The notes under the pieces were generated by a model that did no database searches, was not told the DNA's origin, and was given only the letters and a program-made list of their open reading frames with translations. A program made the position numbers and the translations under genes. From assembly GCF_900129365.1 (NCBI RefSeq), contig NZ_FQVM01000009.1, positions 30,345-94,344 on the forward strand: a DNA stretch of 64,000 bases. Direction: 5' to 3'. This DNA is from Clostridium fallax. Lineage in GTDB: Bacteria > Bacillota > Clostridia > Clostridiales > Clostridiaceae. Within the stretch, counting starts at the first letter, position 1; each line of letters starts with the position of its first letter. This document shows, in pieces, positions 25,619-35,150 of this stretch.

Positions 25619-27199
25619 CTATTTCATTTTAACTTCCTCACATAACAAGGATAGTTTCTTTCTAACTGAGGCTTCCTCTCTATGATTAACTAAACAGATA
25701 AGAAAATCTCCTGCTATAACCTTTGTATCTCCTTTAGGAATTATCTCATTTTCTCCTCTTTTTATAGATACTATTAATGTATTATTAGGAAAAGGTATAT
25801 CTTTTAATATAGCTTCTTCTATAGCTGAACCATGATGAACTATACATTCAACAAGTATTTTATCTGTTTTAGTTTCCTCTTCTAATCCTCTTTTTTCTTT
25901 TCTTATTAATCTATCAAGTAGTGATTCATAAATAGGACTACTTTTTAATAAGTCTGCTACTAAATAAGCTGTTGCGCATACCGCAGTAGATGATAATAAA
26001 TGAGTAAATGAACCACTCATCTCACATATCAATATTATTCCGGTAATTGGAGCTCTAACTATAGCAGTAAACATTCCAGCCATAGCTAAAATTACAAAGT
26101 TACTTATATAATGGCTTGGTACATTAAATAATAATATTGAAATATTTCCAAAAATAGCTCCCACCAATGCACCTAATACTAATAATGGAAATAATATTCC
26201 TCCTGGTGAGCCAGAACAAAAGCTTATCATCGAAAAAACAAATTTTCCTAATAATAATATTATAGCCATTTTTAAAATTACTTGCCCTTTTATTAAAGAT
26301 TCTATTATTTCATGTCCGCCACCTAAAACTTGTGGAAGTAATAATCCAAAAAGCATAGCAAAAATAAAAGGTATTATCATTTTTATTCTTGTTGATGTCT
26401 TTATCTTTTTATATAAATCCTGTGTTTTTAAAAGTGTACTATTATAAATTGCTCCTCCAATTCCTATAAATATTCCTAATCCAATTAATAATAAATAATA
26501 TTTTAATGGAATTGAATCATATCCCCCTATATCAAATAAAGGCTTTAATCCAAAAAACTGTTTAGCTACATAGTCTGCAGTAACAGATGCTGACATTGCT
26601 GACAATAAAACTAAAGGTGAAAAATTTTTATGAACTTCTTCCAATGCAAACATAACACCTGCAAAAGGAGCATTAAAGGCTGCAGCTAAACCAGCACTAG
26701 CACCACTAGTCATTAAAAACTTTTCTTCTAATTTAACTCTCTTAAACATTTTAGCTACCAACTGCCCACAACTTGCACCTAGTTGAATAGATGGACCTTC
26801 CCTTCCTAGAGATAATCCTGAACCTATAGCTAAAACTCCTCCTACGAACTTATTAAACATAACTTTTATTGGAGATACATCAAAATATCCTGCCAGTATA
26901 CCCTCAACTTGAGGTATTCCACTACCACTTATCATAGGTTCTTTTTCCACTAAAAATCCTACAAAATATCCTACTATAATTAAGACTATAAGTCCTAAAG
27001 GAATATATATCTTGTTAACAGCCAAAAAACTATAAATTGTAGTAGTAAATTGTTCTGCTCTTCCTAATATAACTCTATAAAGAACTACAAAAAGACCTGA
27101 AAAGATTCCTACTAAAATTCCTTCTAATAATAATCTCAGCTTAAACTTATGCCATAAGTGGAAAATCTGAGAAGTATCACTGTTAATATTGTCTTCCAT
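25619..27199 (-). CDS. ClC-family chloride channel/antiporter with C-terminal TrkA-C domain
   Basis: Membrane chloride transporter. Signature regions are GSGIPQVEG (92-100), GREGPSIQLG (132-141, with gating Glu134) and FNAPFAGVMFALEEV (175-189). Glu188 matches the internal proton-transfer glutamate of E. coli ClC, which favours proton-coupled exchange over a passive channel. About 18 hydrophobic segments end near residue 430. The last 80 residues look like a TrkA-C (RCK-C) regulatory domain. The total of 526 residues fits. It starts at ATG 27199 after GGAGGAAG. Confidence 0.93.
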   Translation of the reverse strand: MEDNINSDTSQIFHLWHKFKLRLLLEGILVGIFSGLFVVLYRVILGRAEQFTTTIYSFLAVNKIYIPLGLIVLIIVGYFVGFLVEKEPMISGSGIPQVEGILAGYFDVSPIKVMFNKFVGGVLAIGSGLSLGREGPSIQLGASCGQLVAKMFKRVKLEEKFLMTSGASAGLAAAFNAPFAGVMFALEEVHKNFSPLVLLSAMSASVTADYVAKQFFGLKPLFDIGGYDSIPLKYYLLLIGLGIFIGIGGAIYNSTLLKTQDLYKKIKTSTRIKMIIPFIFAMLFGLLLPQVLGGGHEIIESLIKGQVILKMAIILLLGKFVFSMISFCSGSPGGILFPLLVLGALVGAIFGNISILLFNVPSHYISNFVILAMAGMFTAIVRAPITGIILICEMSGSFTHLLSSTAVCATAYLVADLLKSSPIYESLLDRLIRKEKRGLEEETKTDKILVECIVHHGSAIEEAILKDIPFPNNTLIVSIKRGENEIIPKGDTKVIAGDFLICLVNHREEASVRKKLSLLCEEVKMK

Positions 27200-27386
27200 T
27201 TAATTCTTCCTCCTTCACATTTTCACCCATTTTATTATATTACTTTACAAATTGTTTATCAAACAAATGAAAATTAAATATTTATTAATAAATATATTTA
27301 TGTATAATTATTCATTTTTCTTTACTATAATGCATAATTATGATAATATATAAACTATATTGAATAATATTTCAAAGGAGATAATT

Positions 27387-28742
27387 ATGGAAATCAAAAA
27401 AAGTAATTCTATTAATAATAATTTATTAATGTTTATAATCCCCTCTCTATTAGGAGTATTTTTATTTATGACACCTATAAAATATAATGGAGAGTTTACT
27501 ATACCAATTGCAATATTTTCAAGAGGAATTTTATCAGGTCTTACTAATATAATCTCCTTTATTTTGATGATATTAGTTTTAGTATCTGCAATAGTTTCTA
27601 TAATAACTAAAATATTTAAACCAAAATTTATAATAAATAATAATTATTTAAATAATTTATTTAATGTAACACCTTTATGGTTTATATCAAGAATTGTTGG
27701 TGCTGTATTAATAGTATCAACTTATTTCAAAATCGGACCTTCTTTTATATGGGAGAGTAATACTGGAGGTCTTTTACTTAGTGATTTATTGCCAGTTTTA
27801 TTTTCAGTATTTTTATTTGCCGGAATACTTCTTCCATTAATCTTAGATTTTGGATTGTTAGAATTTACCGGTGCATTACTTACAAAATTTATGCGTCCTA
27901 TTTTTAAATTACCAGGACGTTCATCAATAGATTGTATAACATCTTGGCTTGGGGATGGTACTATAGGAGTATTATTAACTAGCAAACAATATGAAGAAGG
28001 ATTTTATTCTAAAAGAGAAGCTGCAATTATAGGAACTAGTTTTTCAGCAGTATCAATTACATTTTGCTTAGTTGTAATTTCTCAAGTTAATTTAAGCCAT
28101 ATGTTTGTTCCTTTTTATTTAACAGTAACTTTATGTGGAATAGTGGCAGCTATAATTGTACCTAGAATACCACCTTTAAAAAATATACCGGATACTTATT
28201 TTAATAACTTAGAAAATAAACAAAGTGAAAAGATACCAGAAGGTCATACTACTTTTTCATGGGGATTAGAACAAGCAGTTACTAAAGCTTCTTCTAATAC
28301 AGATATAAAAAAATTCTTTTCTTCTGGACTTAAAAATGTTTTAGATATGTGGATTGGAGTAATCCCTGTAGTTATGGCAATGGGTACAATAACTTTAATA
28401 GTAGCTGAGCATACTCAGTTTTTCCAAATACTTGGTATGCCTTTTATACCATTATTAAAATTATTAGGAATTCCTGAAGCTAATCAAGCATCTCAAACAT
28501 TAATAATTGGATTTGCTGATATGTTTTTGCCATCTGTTCTTGCAACTACAATTCAAAGTGAAATGACTAGATTTATAATAGCATGTATATCAGTTACTCA
28601 ACTTATATACATGTCTGAAGTTGGTGGAATGTTATTAGGATCTAAAATTCCAGTGAATTTTAAAAATCTGTTTATAATATTTATAGAAAGAACTTTAATC
28701 ACACTTCCAATAATAACATTAATAGCTTATATACTATTTTAG
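27387..28742 (+). CDS. YjiH-like membrane protein with nucleoside-recognition (Gate) domain
   Basis: A polytopic membrane protein of 451 residues with ten or more helices, resembling the uncharacterised YjiH family. The loops LDFGLLEFTGALLTKFMRPIF and SWLGDGTIGVLLTS, and a similar later segment ending near GFADMFLPSV, fit the Gate domain pattern. AAAGGAG at the right distance supports the ATG at 27387; an in-frame TTG nine codons earlier has none. It is divergent from the ClC gene and transcribed alone. Transport substrate unknown. Confidence 0.8.
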   Translation: MEIKKSNSINNNLLMFIIPSLLGVFLFMTPIKYNGEFTIPIAIFSRGILSGLTNIISFILMILVLVSAIVSIITKIFKPKFIINNNYLNNLFNVTPLWFISRIVGAVLIVSTYFKIGPSFIWESNTGGLLLSDLLPVLFSVFLFAGILLPLILDFGLLEFTGALLTKFMRPIFKLPGRSSIDCITSWLGDGTIGVLLTSKQYEEGFYSKREAAIIGTSFSAVSITFCLVVISQVNLSHMFVPFYLTVTLCGIVAAIIVPRIPPLKNIPDTYFNNLENKQSEKIPEGHTTFSWGLEQAVTKASSNTDIKKFFSSGLKNVLDMWIGVIPVVMAMGTITLIVAEHTQFFQILGMPFIPLLKLLGIPEANQASQTLIIGFADMFLPSVLATTIQSEMTRFIIACISVTQLIYMSEVGGMLLGSKIPVNFKNLFIIFIERTLITLPIITLIAYILF

Positions 28743-28816
28743 TAATTAAAATATGAATATTATATGACCTAAAAGATTTAAGGTATTAAAAAATAAGACT
28801 TTAAAAAACTATATAT

Positions 28817-28867
28817 AAAAAAGAGATAAATCTTACATCATTCTGTAAAATTTATCTTTTTTTATTT
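28817..28867. terminator. Bidirectional terminator
   Basis: AGATAAAT-C-TTAC pairs with GTAA-A-ATTTATCT around an 8-base loop, T-rich on both sides. It separates the convergent YjiH-like and TtcA-like genes. Confidence 0.8.
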
Positions 28868-28898
28868 TTATAATTATATAAAATATATTTTAAGTTAA

Positions 28899-29768
28899 TT
28901 ATTCTTCTTCATCATAAACATCTAAAAAGGAATACTTTTCTCCATCCTTTTCCCATCCTAATATAGAATTCATATTAACATTTTGAGCTGCCTTAAATAT
29001 AGATTTTTCCACATTAGGGAAACCTTTTTTAAGGTTTTCAATCATATCTTTTATTTCATATCTTTTATTACCTATTTTTTTAGCTGCAACCATACATGCA
29101 CAGTTTAAAGGCCAAATTCCTGCATTTTGAGTAAATCTTTTAATATACATTTCTTCTATGTAATACATTGGTCTTATAAGCTCTATTCCTTCAAAATTAT
29201 CTGCCTTTAATTTTGGCATCATTGTTTTAAAGTTTCCAGAATATAAAACATTAAGCATTGTAGTTTCTATTACATCATTATAATGATGTCCTAAGGCTAA
29301 TTTATTACAACCAAGCTCCTTAGCTTTACTATATAATGCTCCTCTTCTCATTCTAGCACACATATAACACGGATAATCCTTAGCAATCTTATCTACTACA
29401 TCAAAAATTCCAGACTCAAAAATTTGTATAGGTATATTTAAATAATCACAATTATCAATTAAAAGCTCCTTAATTTGAGGATGATATCCAGGATCCATTA
29501 CTATAAATTCTAGTTGAAAATTCATTTGTCCATGTCTTTGAAGTTCTTGAAATAGCTTCGCCATAAGCATGCTATCCTTTCCTCCTGATATAGCTACTGC
29601 AACCTTATCTCCTTCTTCTATAAGCTTATAATCTTTTATAGCTCTTACGAATTTGGACCATATATGTTTTTTATAAGTTTTTCTTATACTTCTTTCTATA
29701 TCCTCTAAAGGCTTTCTCTCATTAAATGGTACTAATACATCACAACCATTTCCTGCAATTTCACTCAT
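28899..29768 (-). CDS. TtcA-like tRNA 2-thiolation enzyme (PP-loop, Fe-S)
   Basis: PP-loop ATPase of the TtcA/TilS superfamily, 289 residues. The PP-loop SGGKDS is at 61-66, a CxxC pair at Cys134/Cys137, a conserved LALGHHYNDVIETTMLN follows, and a third Cys region lies at 223-225. TtcA enzymes use three cysteines to hold a 4Fe-4S cluster and thiolate cytidine 32 of tRNA. The N-terminal 50 residues, with a CDVLVPFNERKPLEDIE start, are longer than in E. coli TtcA. GAGGTGATAAA precedes the ATG. Exact tRNA position is inferred from the family. Confidence 0.8.
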   Translation of the reverse strand: MSEIAGNGCDVLVPFNERKPLEDIERSIRKTYKKHIWSKFVRAIKDYKLIEEGDKVAVAISGGKDSMLMAKLFQELQRHGQMNFQLEFIVMDPGYHPQIKELLIDNCDYLNIPIQIFESGIFDVVDKIAKDYPCYMCARMRRGALYSKAKELGCNKLALGHHYNDVIETTMLNVLYSGNFKTMMPKLKADNFEGIELIRPMYYIEEMYIKRFTQNAGIWPLNCACMVAAKKIGNKRYEIKDMIENLKKGFPNVEKSIFKAAQNVNMNSILGWEKDGEKYSFLDVYDEEE

Positions 29769-29897
29769 TTTATCACCTCATATATGTTAACTCTTTAAAT
29801 TTATTATAACTAAGTTATTATATCATCTTTATTATCTTTTGTCTTAGAAAACTGTTAAAATATAAAATGTATTTTATTTTAAGAAAGGAGTTTTTTT

Positions 29898-30398
29898 ATG
29901 TATAATGCAGAATACTTTATAAAAAATTTAGAAATGATAGCACATCCTGAAGGTGGATATTTTAAAGAGTCTTTTGTTAGTGAAGATATTTTGCCTAAAA
30001 ATACTTTTCAAAATAGATTTAATTCCGATAGAAAACTTTGGACTAGTATTTATTTTCTATTAAGAGATGGAGAAGTTTCTAATTTTCATCGCTTAAAATC
30101 TGATGAGCTTTGGTATTTCCACTGCGGTTCTTCCCTAACAATTTATATGATTTCAGAAGAGGGTAAACTTATAACTAAAGAATTAGGCTTAAATATACAT
30201 AATGGAGAAGTTCCTCAAGTTTTAGTTCCAAAGGGATATATTTTTGGTTCTGCAATGAACAATAAAGGCTTTTCTTTAGTAGGTTGCATGGTATCTCCTG
30301 GATTTGATTTTAAAGATTTTGAATTATTTAAAAGGGATTATCTTATAAATAAATATCCAAAATATAAAGATATAATAAAAAAATTAACTTTAGAATAA
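29898..30398 (+). CDS. Cupin_5 / DUF985 family protein
   Basis: A 166-residue single-domain cupin. The family pattern is seen in HPEGGYFKESF, the LWTSIYFLLRDGEVSNFHRLKSDELWYFH core and the later VPKGYIFGSAMNN and VGCMVSPGFDF segments. Family members are described as sugar-epimerase-like or of unknown function, and no catalytic role can be assigned here. AGAAAGGAG precedes the ATG. It is divergent from the TtcA-like gene and transcribed alone. Confidence 0.88.
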   Translation: MYNAEYFIKNLEMIAHPEGGYFKESFVSEDILPKNTFQNRFNSDRKLWTSIYFLLRDGEVSNFHRLKSDELWYFHCGSSLTIYMISEEGKLITKELGLNIHNGEVPQVLVPKGYIFGSAMNNKGFSLVGCMVSPGFDFKDFELFKRDYLINKYPKYKDIIKKLTLE

Positions 30399-30490
30399 AA
30401 CATATTCTAAATAAAATATTTGAAAGTATAGATAATCTTATTTCTTAGGAAAAACAGGCATTGAATCAAACATACAATATTACTGCACAA

Positions 30491-30540
30491 AAAGAGGTGT
30501 TATTTAAAATGATTATAAAACCCATTTTAATACACCTCTT
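30491..30540 (-). terminator. Terminator after the 180-aa unknown gene
   Basis: AAGAGGTGT pairs with ACACCTCTT and an inner TTAAAATG with CATTTTAA; on the minus strand TTTTT follows. It lies 46 bases after the stop at 30586 and may also end the cupin transcript. Confidence 0.75.
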
Positions 30541-30585
30541 AACTTATTGTAATAAAAATTATCAATTTAATTAAATATTTTATTA

Positions 30586-31128
30586 TTAATAAATATAATC
30601 TAATACATTTTCACAAAGAGATATTTTAAGCTGCTTATCTTCCATAACCTTTTTATATGAACATAAAAATTCATTAAGCTCATTATCCCTTAAATCAATT
30701 TTTTTAAAGCTTTTTATGTTTACATTTTCCTCATCTAGTATTATTTCTACATCATTATTTTCATTTTTTATAACATAAGTAGAAACAGATTTTACCTTTA
30801 TTTTATTTTTGTATTTTTCATGAAAACTCATTGATTTTCTTACAATTTCATAGTCCTTAGATATATTAGTGTTAGAACTAAATGCTTTAAATTGACTTTC
30901 TAAAGTTGAAGGATCAAATCCATATCTCTCCATTAACTTTTTTTGTATTTCAACAAATTTTTCCTGAGAAATATTATTTTCCTCCATATATTTAAATATA
31001 TTTTTTGTTAAATCTGCCATGCTCATAGTTCCTTGAGCTACTGAATAATAAAGCTCATAAATATATGATTCAAATTTATCTACATCTTTATTATTTTTTA
31101 GTTCATTAAAATCTATTATTCTATCCAT
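30586..31128 (-). CDS. Uncharacterised clostridial protein (possibly DUF3867)
   Basis: A 180-residue soluble protein starting MDRIIDFNELKNNKDVDKFE. The N-terminal two thirds are helical; the remainder has alternating strands. It resembles a family I recall as DUF3867, restricted to Clostridium-like bacteria, but I cannot verify this here. I chose the ATG at 31128 because GGAGGTAACT directly precedes it; an in-frame GTG four codons upstream overlaps that site. Single gene, function unknown. Confidence 0.65.
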   Translation of the reverse strand: MDRIIDFNELKNNKDVDKFESYIYELYYSVAQGTMSMADLTKNIFKYMEENNISQEKFVEIQKKLMERYGFDPSTLESQFKAFSSNTNISKDYEIVRKSMSFHEKYKNKIKVKSVSTYVIKNENNDVEIILDEENVNIKSFKKIDLRDNELNEFLCSYKKVMEDKQLKISLCENVLDYIY

Positions 31129-31282
31129 AGTTACCTCCACTAAAAATTCTCTTAACTATTAACATTATTATATACTTTAAATTATCTTATATAAATATAA
31201 TAAATACTATTTTATCATTTATTTAATAAAAGTATTAAAAAGTTATCTTATTTAATACTTTTATCTATACTATTTATAAAAA

Positions 31283-31305
31283 ACTGCTGACAAAATGTCA
31301 GCAGT
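31283..31305 (-). terminator. Compact terminator after the YjeM-like permease gene
   Basis: ACTGCTGAC pairs with GTCAGCAGT around AAAAT; on the minus strand TTTTTT follows. It lies about 60 bases after the stop at 31364. Confidence 0.8.
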
Positions 31306-31363
31306 CATTATACAATCATAAAATCTATATAATTATTAAATAAATATAAAAATGTTTCTATAT

Positions 31364-32881
31364 TTACGCTACGTCTTCTTCTATGTCTTTTAACTTATTT
31401 TTCTTACTATAAATTTTTAAAATTACTAATGCTATAATAGTGAAGAAAATTGGTCCAACAATCATCCATATACTATCACTATATTTGCCTTTAGTAATAG
31501 GTTCTATTATAGTGAAGAAATTAGCAAAACAAACAGTTCCTGTTACCACAAAAGTGGCTATTTTATAAGAAAAATTGCCTTTATATATCTCAAAAGGTCT
31601 TTCAATATTTTTCTTTTTCTTAAAAGATATAAATGCTCCAGCTAAGAATGCTATAGGTAAAGTCATTGCAACATTAGTCATAAGAACCAATTTAGCAAAA
31701 AATTGTGATGCTCCTTCTCCTCCAAAAGATACTAAAAAAATCATTATTACAACTATAATACATTGTATCTTCATAGCAAATTTAGGCATTCCATCTCTTA
31801 CTTCCCCTAATTTTCCTGGCCATAAGTCATAAGGAGTACCCTCTATTAATTGCTTTAAAGGCATGAATGTTGCATTAAAAAATGCTCCTGTTAAAGCTAA
31901 AAACATAGAAATCCCTACAAATCTAGCTACCCATGCACCAATTAATATGCTAATAGATTCTTGTAAACCTAAGCTATTTCCAATAGAATATCCTAAGTTT
32001 TGCATAACTACATAGGCAACATTAGCCATATTAACATCTTTACTTGACAAAATAGATCCCCAACTTGTAAAAATACCACATAAAAATATACCAATAGCAT
32101 ATCCTACTGAAATTGTTATCGCTCCTATAGTTATAGCTTTAGGGAAAACCACTTCTGGATTTTCAGTTTCATCAACTACACTACCAATAAGTTCTATTCC
32201 ACCAAAAGCAAATATAGCAAATACTAAAAATGAAAGTGTAGAAATAAAGCTAGTATAATCTGGATTAGGTGATTTAAAGAAAGCACATACTGATTTAATA
32301 GGTTCTGCTAATTCTCCATGATTTAAAATTAAAACAAAGATTGCACCTATTAATAAAACAACATTTAATAAAGTTACAGCTATTCCACCTAGAGATGTTA
32401 TCTTTTTTATCTTATCTAATCCTTTTGTAGAAATAACAGTAACAAAAACAACCCAAACCATTGCTAAAAGACCTAAGGTTTGTGTTGAATTTAATCCAAA
32501 AATACTCCAAGATGAAGTAACATCTTTACCAAATATAGCATTAGATAATGGTATCCATATAGTTGATGAAATATTAATCATCCAAATTATAAAAGATGCA
32601 TACCACATAAAAGTTCCTATAAATGCATATTTAGAATTTACTGACTTTTCCATCCATGAATACATACCGCCTTTTTCATTTTTAAAAGCAGCACCATATT
32701 CTGCAATCATAAAAGCTAGTGGAATACAAAAAGCTACCGCTGATATTATGTACCATGGAATTGAACTATATCCCATAAGATAGAAAGATCTTGGCATGTT
32801 TGCAAAACCAAATACTGAAGTAAACATCATAAGTATTAGTGGTATTAGAGTTATCTTTTTATTTTTTTTATCTTTAGTCAT
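31364..32881 (-). CDS. yjeM: YjeM-type amino-acid permease (APC superfamily)
   Basis: A 505-residue permease with twelve to thirteen helices. The N-terminal part LILMMFTSVFGFANMPRSFY, the segment EKGGMYSWMEKSVNSKYAFIGTFMW (shown in part) and FAIFAFGGIELIGSVVDETE closely match E. coli YjeM as I remember it; it also resembles glutamate/GABA antiporters (GadC) more distantly. Substrate unproven. GGGAGATT precedes the ATG at 32881. No decarboxylase gene lies next to it. The 397-base gap upstream (32882-33278) holds only AT-rich sequence and the hcp terminator. Confidence 0.85.
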   Translation of the reverse strand: MTKDKKNKKITLIPLILMMFTSVFGFANMPRSFYLMGYSSIPWYIISAVAFCIPLAFMIAEYGAAFKNEKGGMYSWMEKSVNSKYAFIGTFMWYASFIIWMINISSTIWIPLSNAIFGKDVTSSWSIFGLNSTQTLGLLAMVWVVFVTVISTKGLDKIKKITSLGGIAVTLLNVVLLIGAIFVLILNHGELAEPIKSVCAFFKSPNPDYTSFISTLSFLVFAIFAFGGIELIGSVVDETENPEVVFPKAITIGAITISVGYAIGIFLCGIFTSWGSILSSKDVNMANVAYVVMQNLGYSIGNSLGLQESISILIGAWVARFVGISMFLALTGAFFNATFMPLKQLIEGTPYDLWPGKLGEVRDGMPKFAMKIQCIIVVIMIFLVSFGGEGASQFFAKLVLMTNVAMTLPIAFLAGAFISFKKKKNIERPFEIYKGNFSYKIATFVVTGTVCFANFFTIIEPITKGKYSDSIWMIVGPIFFTIIALVILKIYSKKNKLKDIEEDVA

Positions 32882-33202
32882 AATCTCCCGCCTTCTATAT
32901 TAAATTTTAAAATAATACACTTAATTATAATTTTTTATATTCCTTTTTACAATAATTCAATTTTTCATCAGTATCATTCAATTGATTATATTAATATTAT
33001 TTTCCTTTTATATTAATCTTTATGAAGGAATAAATTCTTATATAATATTTCTCGCTTTATCTTATTAAAGTCATACAATATAGCTTACTACAGAAATTTA
33101 ATTGAAACTATAGATTTAATATAAAATTTACAAAAACTTATTAAGTAAAAATTTGATATATCATATATTATTAAATAATAAAATTCTTTTATTTATCTTA
33201 AA

Positions 33203-33233
33203 AAAAGAGAATACTCTTAAGAATATTCTCTTC
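33203..33233 (-). terminator. Terminator after hcp
   Basis: GAGAATA pairs with TATTCTC around an inner TCTTAAGA palindrome; seven T follow on the minus strand. It lies 46 bases past the hcp stop. Confidence 0.75.
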
Positions 33234-33278
33234 ATATACAAAACTTATATATTTATATTTTTTATTTTACAATTAGAA

Positions 33279-34928
33279 TTATTCACCTAAAAACATTTTT
33301 ATATCATCTTCTACATTTGTTATTCCACCAATACCAAAGTTTTGTACTAAAACATTAGTAACATTTGGTGATAAAAATGCTGGTAAAGTTGGTCCTAAGT
33401 GAATATTTTTAACTCCTAAGTATAATAGTGATAATAATACTATTACTGCTTTTTGTTCATACCAAGCTATATTAAATGCTATTGGTAATTTATTTATATC
33501 ATCTAATTCAAAAACTTCTTTAAGTTTTAATGCTATTAATGCTAAAGAATAAGAATCATTACATTGTCCTGCATCTAAAACTCTTGGAATTCCATTAATA
33601 TCTCCTAAGTTAAGTTTATTATATTTATATTTTGCACATCCTGCTGTTAAAATAACAGTATCTTTTGGAAGAGCTTTTGCAAATTCAGTATAATATTCTC
33701 TTGATTTCATTCTTCCATCGCAGCCAGCCATTACAAAAAATTTTTTTATAGCTCCACATTTTACAGCTTCTACTACTTTATCTGCTAAAGCAAACACTTG
33801 ATTGTGAGCAAATCCACCTATTATTTCTCCTTTTTCTATTTCAATTGGTGCTGCACAATTTTTAGCTTGTTCTATTATTTGAGAGAAATCTTTCTTTTCA
33901 TTTTCATCTGCTTCTATATGAACACATCCAGTAAAACCTGCTGCTCCTGTAGTATACATTCTATCAATATATGAATTATCTCTAGGTGGTACTATACAGT
34001 TTGTTGTCATTAAAATTGGGCCATTAAATGATTTAAATTCTTCAACTTGTTTCCACCAAGCATTTCCATAGTTTCCTGCAAAGTGCTTATACTTTTTAAA
34101 TGCTGGATAGTAATGAGCTGGAAGCATTTCTGAGTGAGTATAAACATCTACCCCTGTTCCCTCTGTTTGCTCTAATAATTGAGCTAAATCTTTCAAATCA
34201 TGTCCAGATATTAATATACCAGGATTATTTCTAACTCCTATATTAACCTTAGTTACTTCTGGATTTCCATAAGTTTCTGTATTAGCTTTATCAAGGAGAG
34301 CCATCCCATCTACACCAAATTTACCTGTTTCTAAAGTTAGAGCTACTAATTCATCAACTGTCATTGAATCATCATTTAATTTTGCTAATGATTCTTGCAT
34401 AAATTTATTTATTTCTTCTGAATCATATCCTAAGGCATTAGCATGTTTCATATAAGCTGCTAGTCCTTTTAATCCATATGTAATTAGCTCTCTTAAACTT
34501 CTAATATCTTCATTATCTGTTCTTAAAACTCCAACCTCTTTTTCTTCTGATTTAGCCTTAATTTCATAATCATTAGAAGGACTCCATAAAGCAGCTTTAC
34601 TTAATCCATCTCTTTTATCAAGTTTATTTAAAATATCATTTTTTAATTTTATTGTTTCTTTTATTCTTATAGGAAAAACTTTCTCATCAAAGTTTGCATT
34701 TGTTATTGTTGTAAATAAATTTATAGTTATTAAATGATCTATTTCATCTGATATTTTTAGTCCTTCTTCTCTACCTCTAGTAGTAACTTCACTTAATCCT
34801 CTTGTTACATATATAAGTAAGTCCTGCATATTAGAAAGTTCTGAACTTTTACCACAAACTCCTCTTACAGTGCAGCCTTTACATCCTGCAGTTTCTTGAC
34901 ATTGGAAACAAAACATTTTATTTTCCAT
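33279..34928 (-). CDS. hcp: Hydroxylamine reductase (hybrid cluster protein)
   Basis: Contains a 4Fe-4S cluster and the unusual Fe-S-O hybrid cluster; the family reduces hydroxylamine and acts on nitric oxide in anaerobes. The N-terminal cluster ligands Cys7, Cys10, Cys19 and Cys25 have the spacing C-x2-C-x8-C-x5-C of class I proteins. Later Cys residues in GFTGCVHIEADE, MAGCDGR, LTAGCAKYKYN and DAGQCNDSYS, and Glu in the GGFAHNQ-DKVVEA region, fit the hybrid site. The length, 549 residues, is standard. GGAGGTATTAGA precedes the ATG. Its promoter has a Crp/Fnr-type site (34994-35043). No hcr reductase gene is adjacent. Confidence 0.97.
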   Translation of the reverse strand: MENKMFCFQCQETAGCKGCTVRGVCGKSSELSNMQDLLIYVTRGLSEVTTRGREEGLKISDEIDHLITINLFTTITNANFDEKVFPIRIKETIKLKNDILNKLDKRDGLSKAALWSPSNDYEIKAKSEEKEVGVLRTDNEDIRSLRELITYGLKGLAAYMKHANALGYDSEEINKFMQESLAKLNDDSMTVDELVALTLETGKFGVDGMALLDKANTETYGNPEVTKVNIGVRNNPGILISGHDLKDLAQLLEQTEGTGVDVYTHSEMLPAHYYPAFKKYKHFAGNYGNAWWKQVEEFKSFNGPILMTTNCIVPPRDNSYIDRMYTTGAAGFTGCVHIEADENEKKDFSQIIEQAKNCAAPIEIEKGEIIGGFAHNQVFALADKVVEAVKCGAIKKFFVMAGCDGRMKSREYYTEFAKALPKDTVILTAGCAKYKYNKLNLGDINGIPRVLDAGQCNDSYSLALIALKLKEVFELDDINKLPIAFNIAWYEQKAVIVLLSLLYLGVKNIHLGPTLPAFLSPNVTNVLVQNFGIGGITNVEDDIKMFLGE

Positions 34929-34993
34929 TCTAATACCTCCATATAAATTAAATTTATATTTTAAAAATTATTTTCTTTTTTAATCTTTCTTAC

Positions 34994-35043
34994 AAACTTT
35001 ATTATATAGAGATAATACTAAAAGTTCCGTAACCATAGTTACA
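34994..35043 (-). promoter_or_regulatory. hcp promoter with Crp/Fnr-type operator at -41.5
   Basis: On the minus strand TGTAACTATGGTTACG (35028-35043) precedes TATAAT (35006-35001) by 22 bases. With +1 at 34994 the palindrome centre is at -41.5. No -35 box is recognisable, as expected for an activator-dependent class II promoter. The arrangement equals that upstream of the 211-aa protein gene (14599-14648). Confidence 0.7.
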
Positions 35044-35081
35044 GCTCATAATTATTTATAGTTATTTATATTTTAGATATA

Positions 35082-35116
35082 AAAAAGTACCTAATATAAA
35101 AAATTAAGTACTTTTA
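35082..35116 (-). terminator. Terminator after alr
   Basis: AAAGTAC-C-TAAT pairs with ATTA-A-GTACTTT with one mismatch; the minus strand continues with TTTTTT. It is 35 bases past the alr stop. Confidence 0.65.
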
Positions 35117-35150
35117 TATATATGTATTTTATTGTTATAATTAATAAATT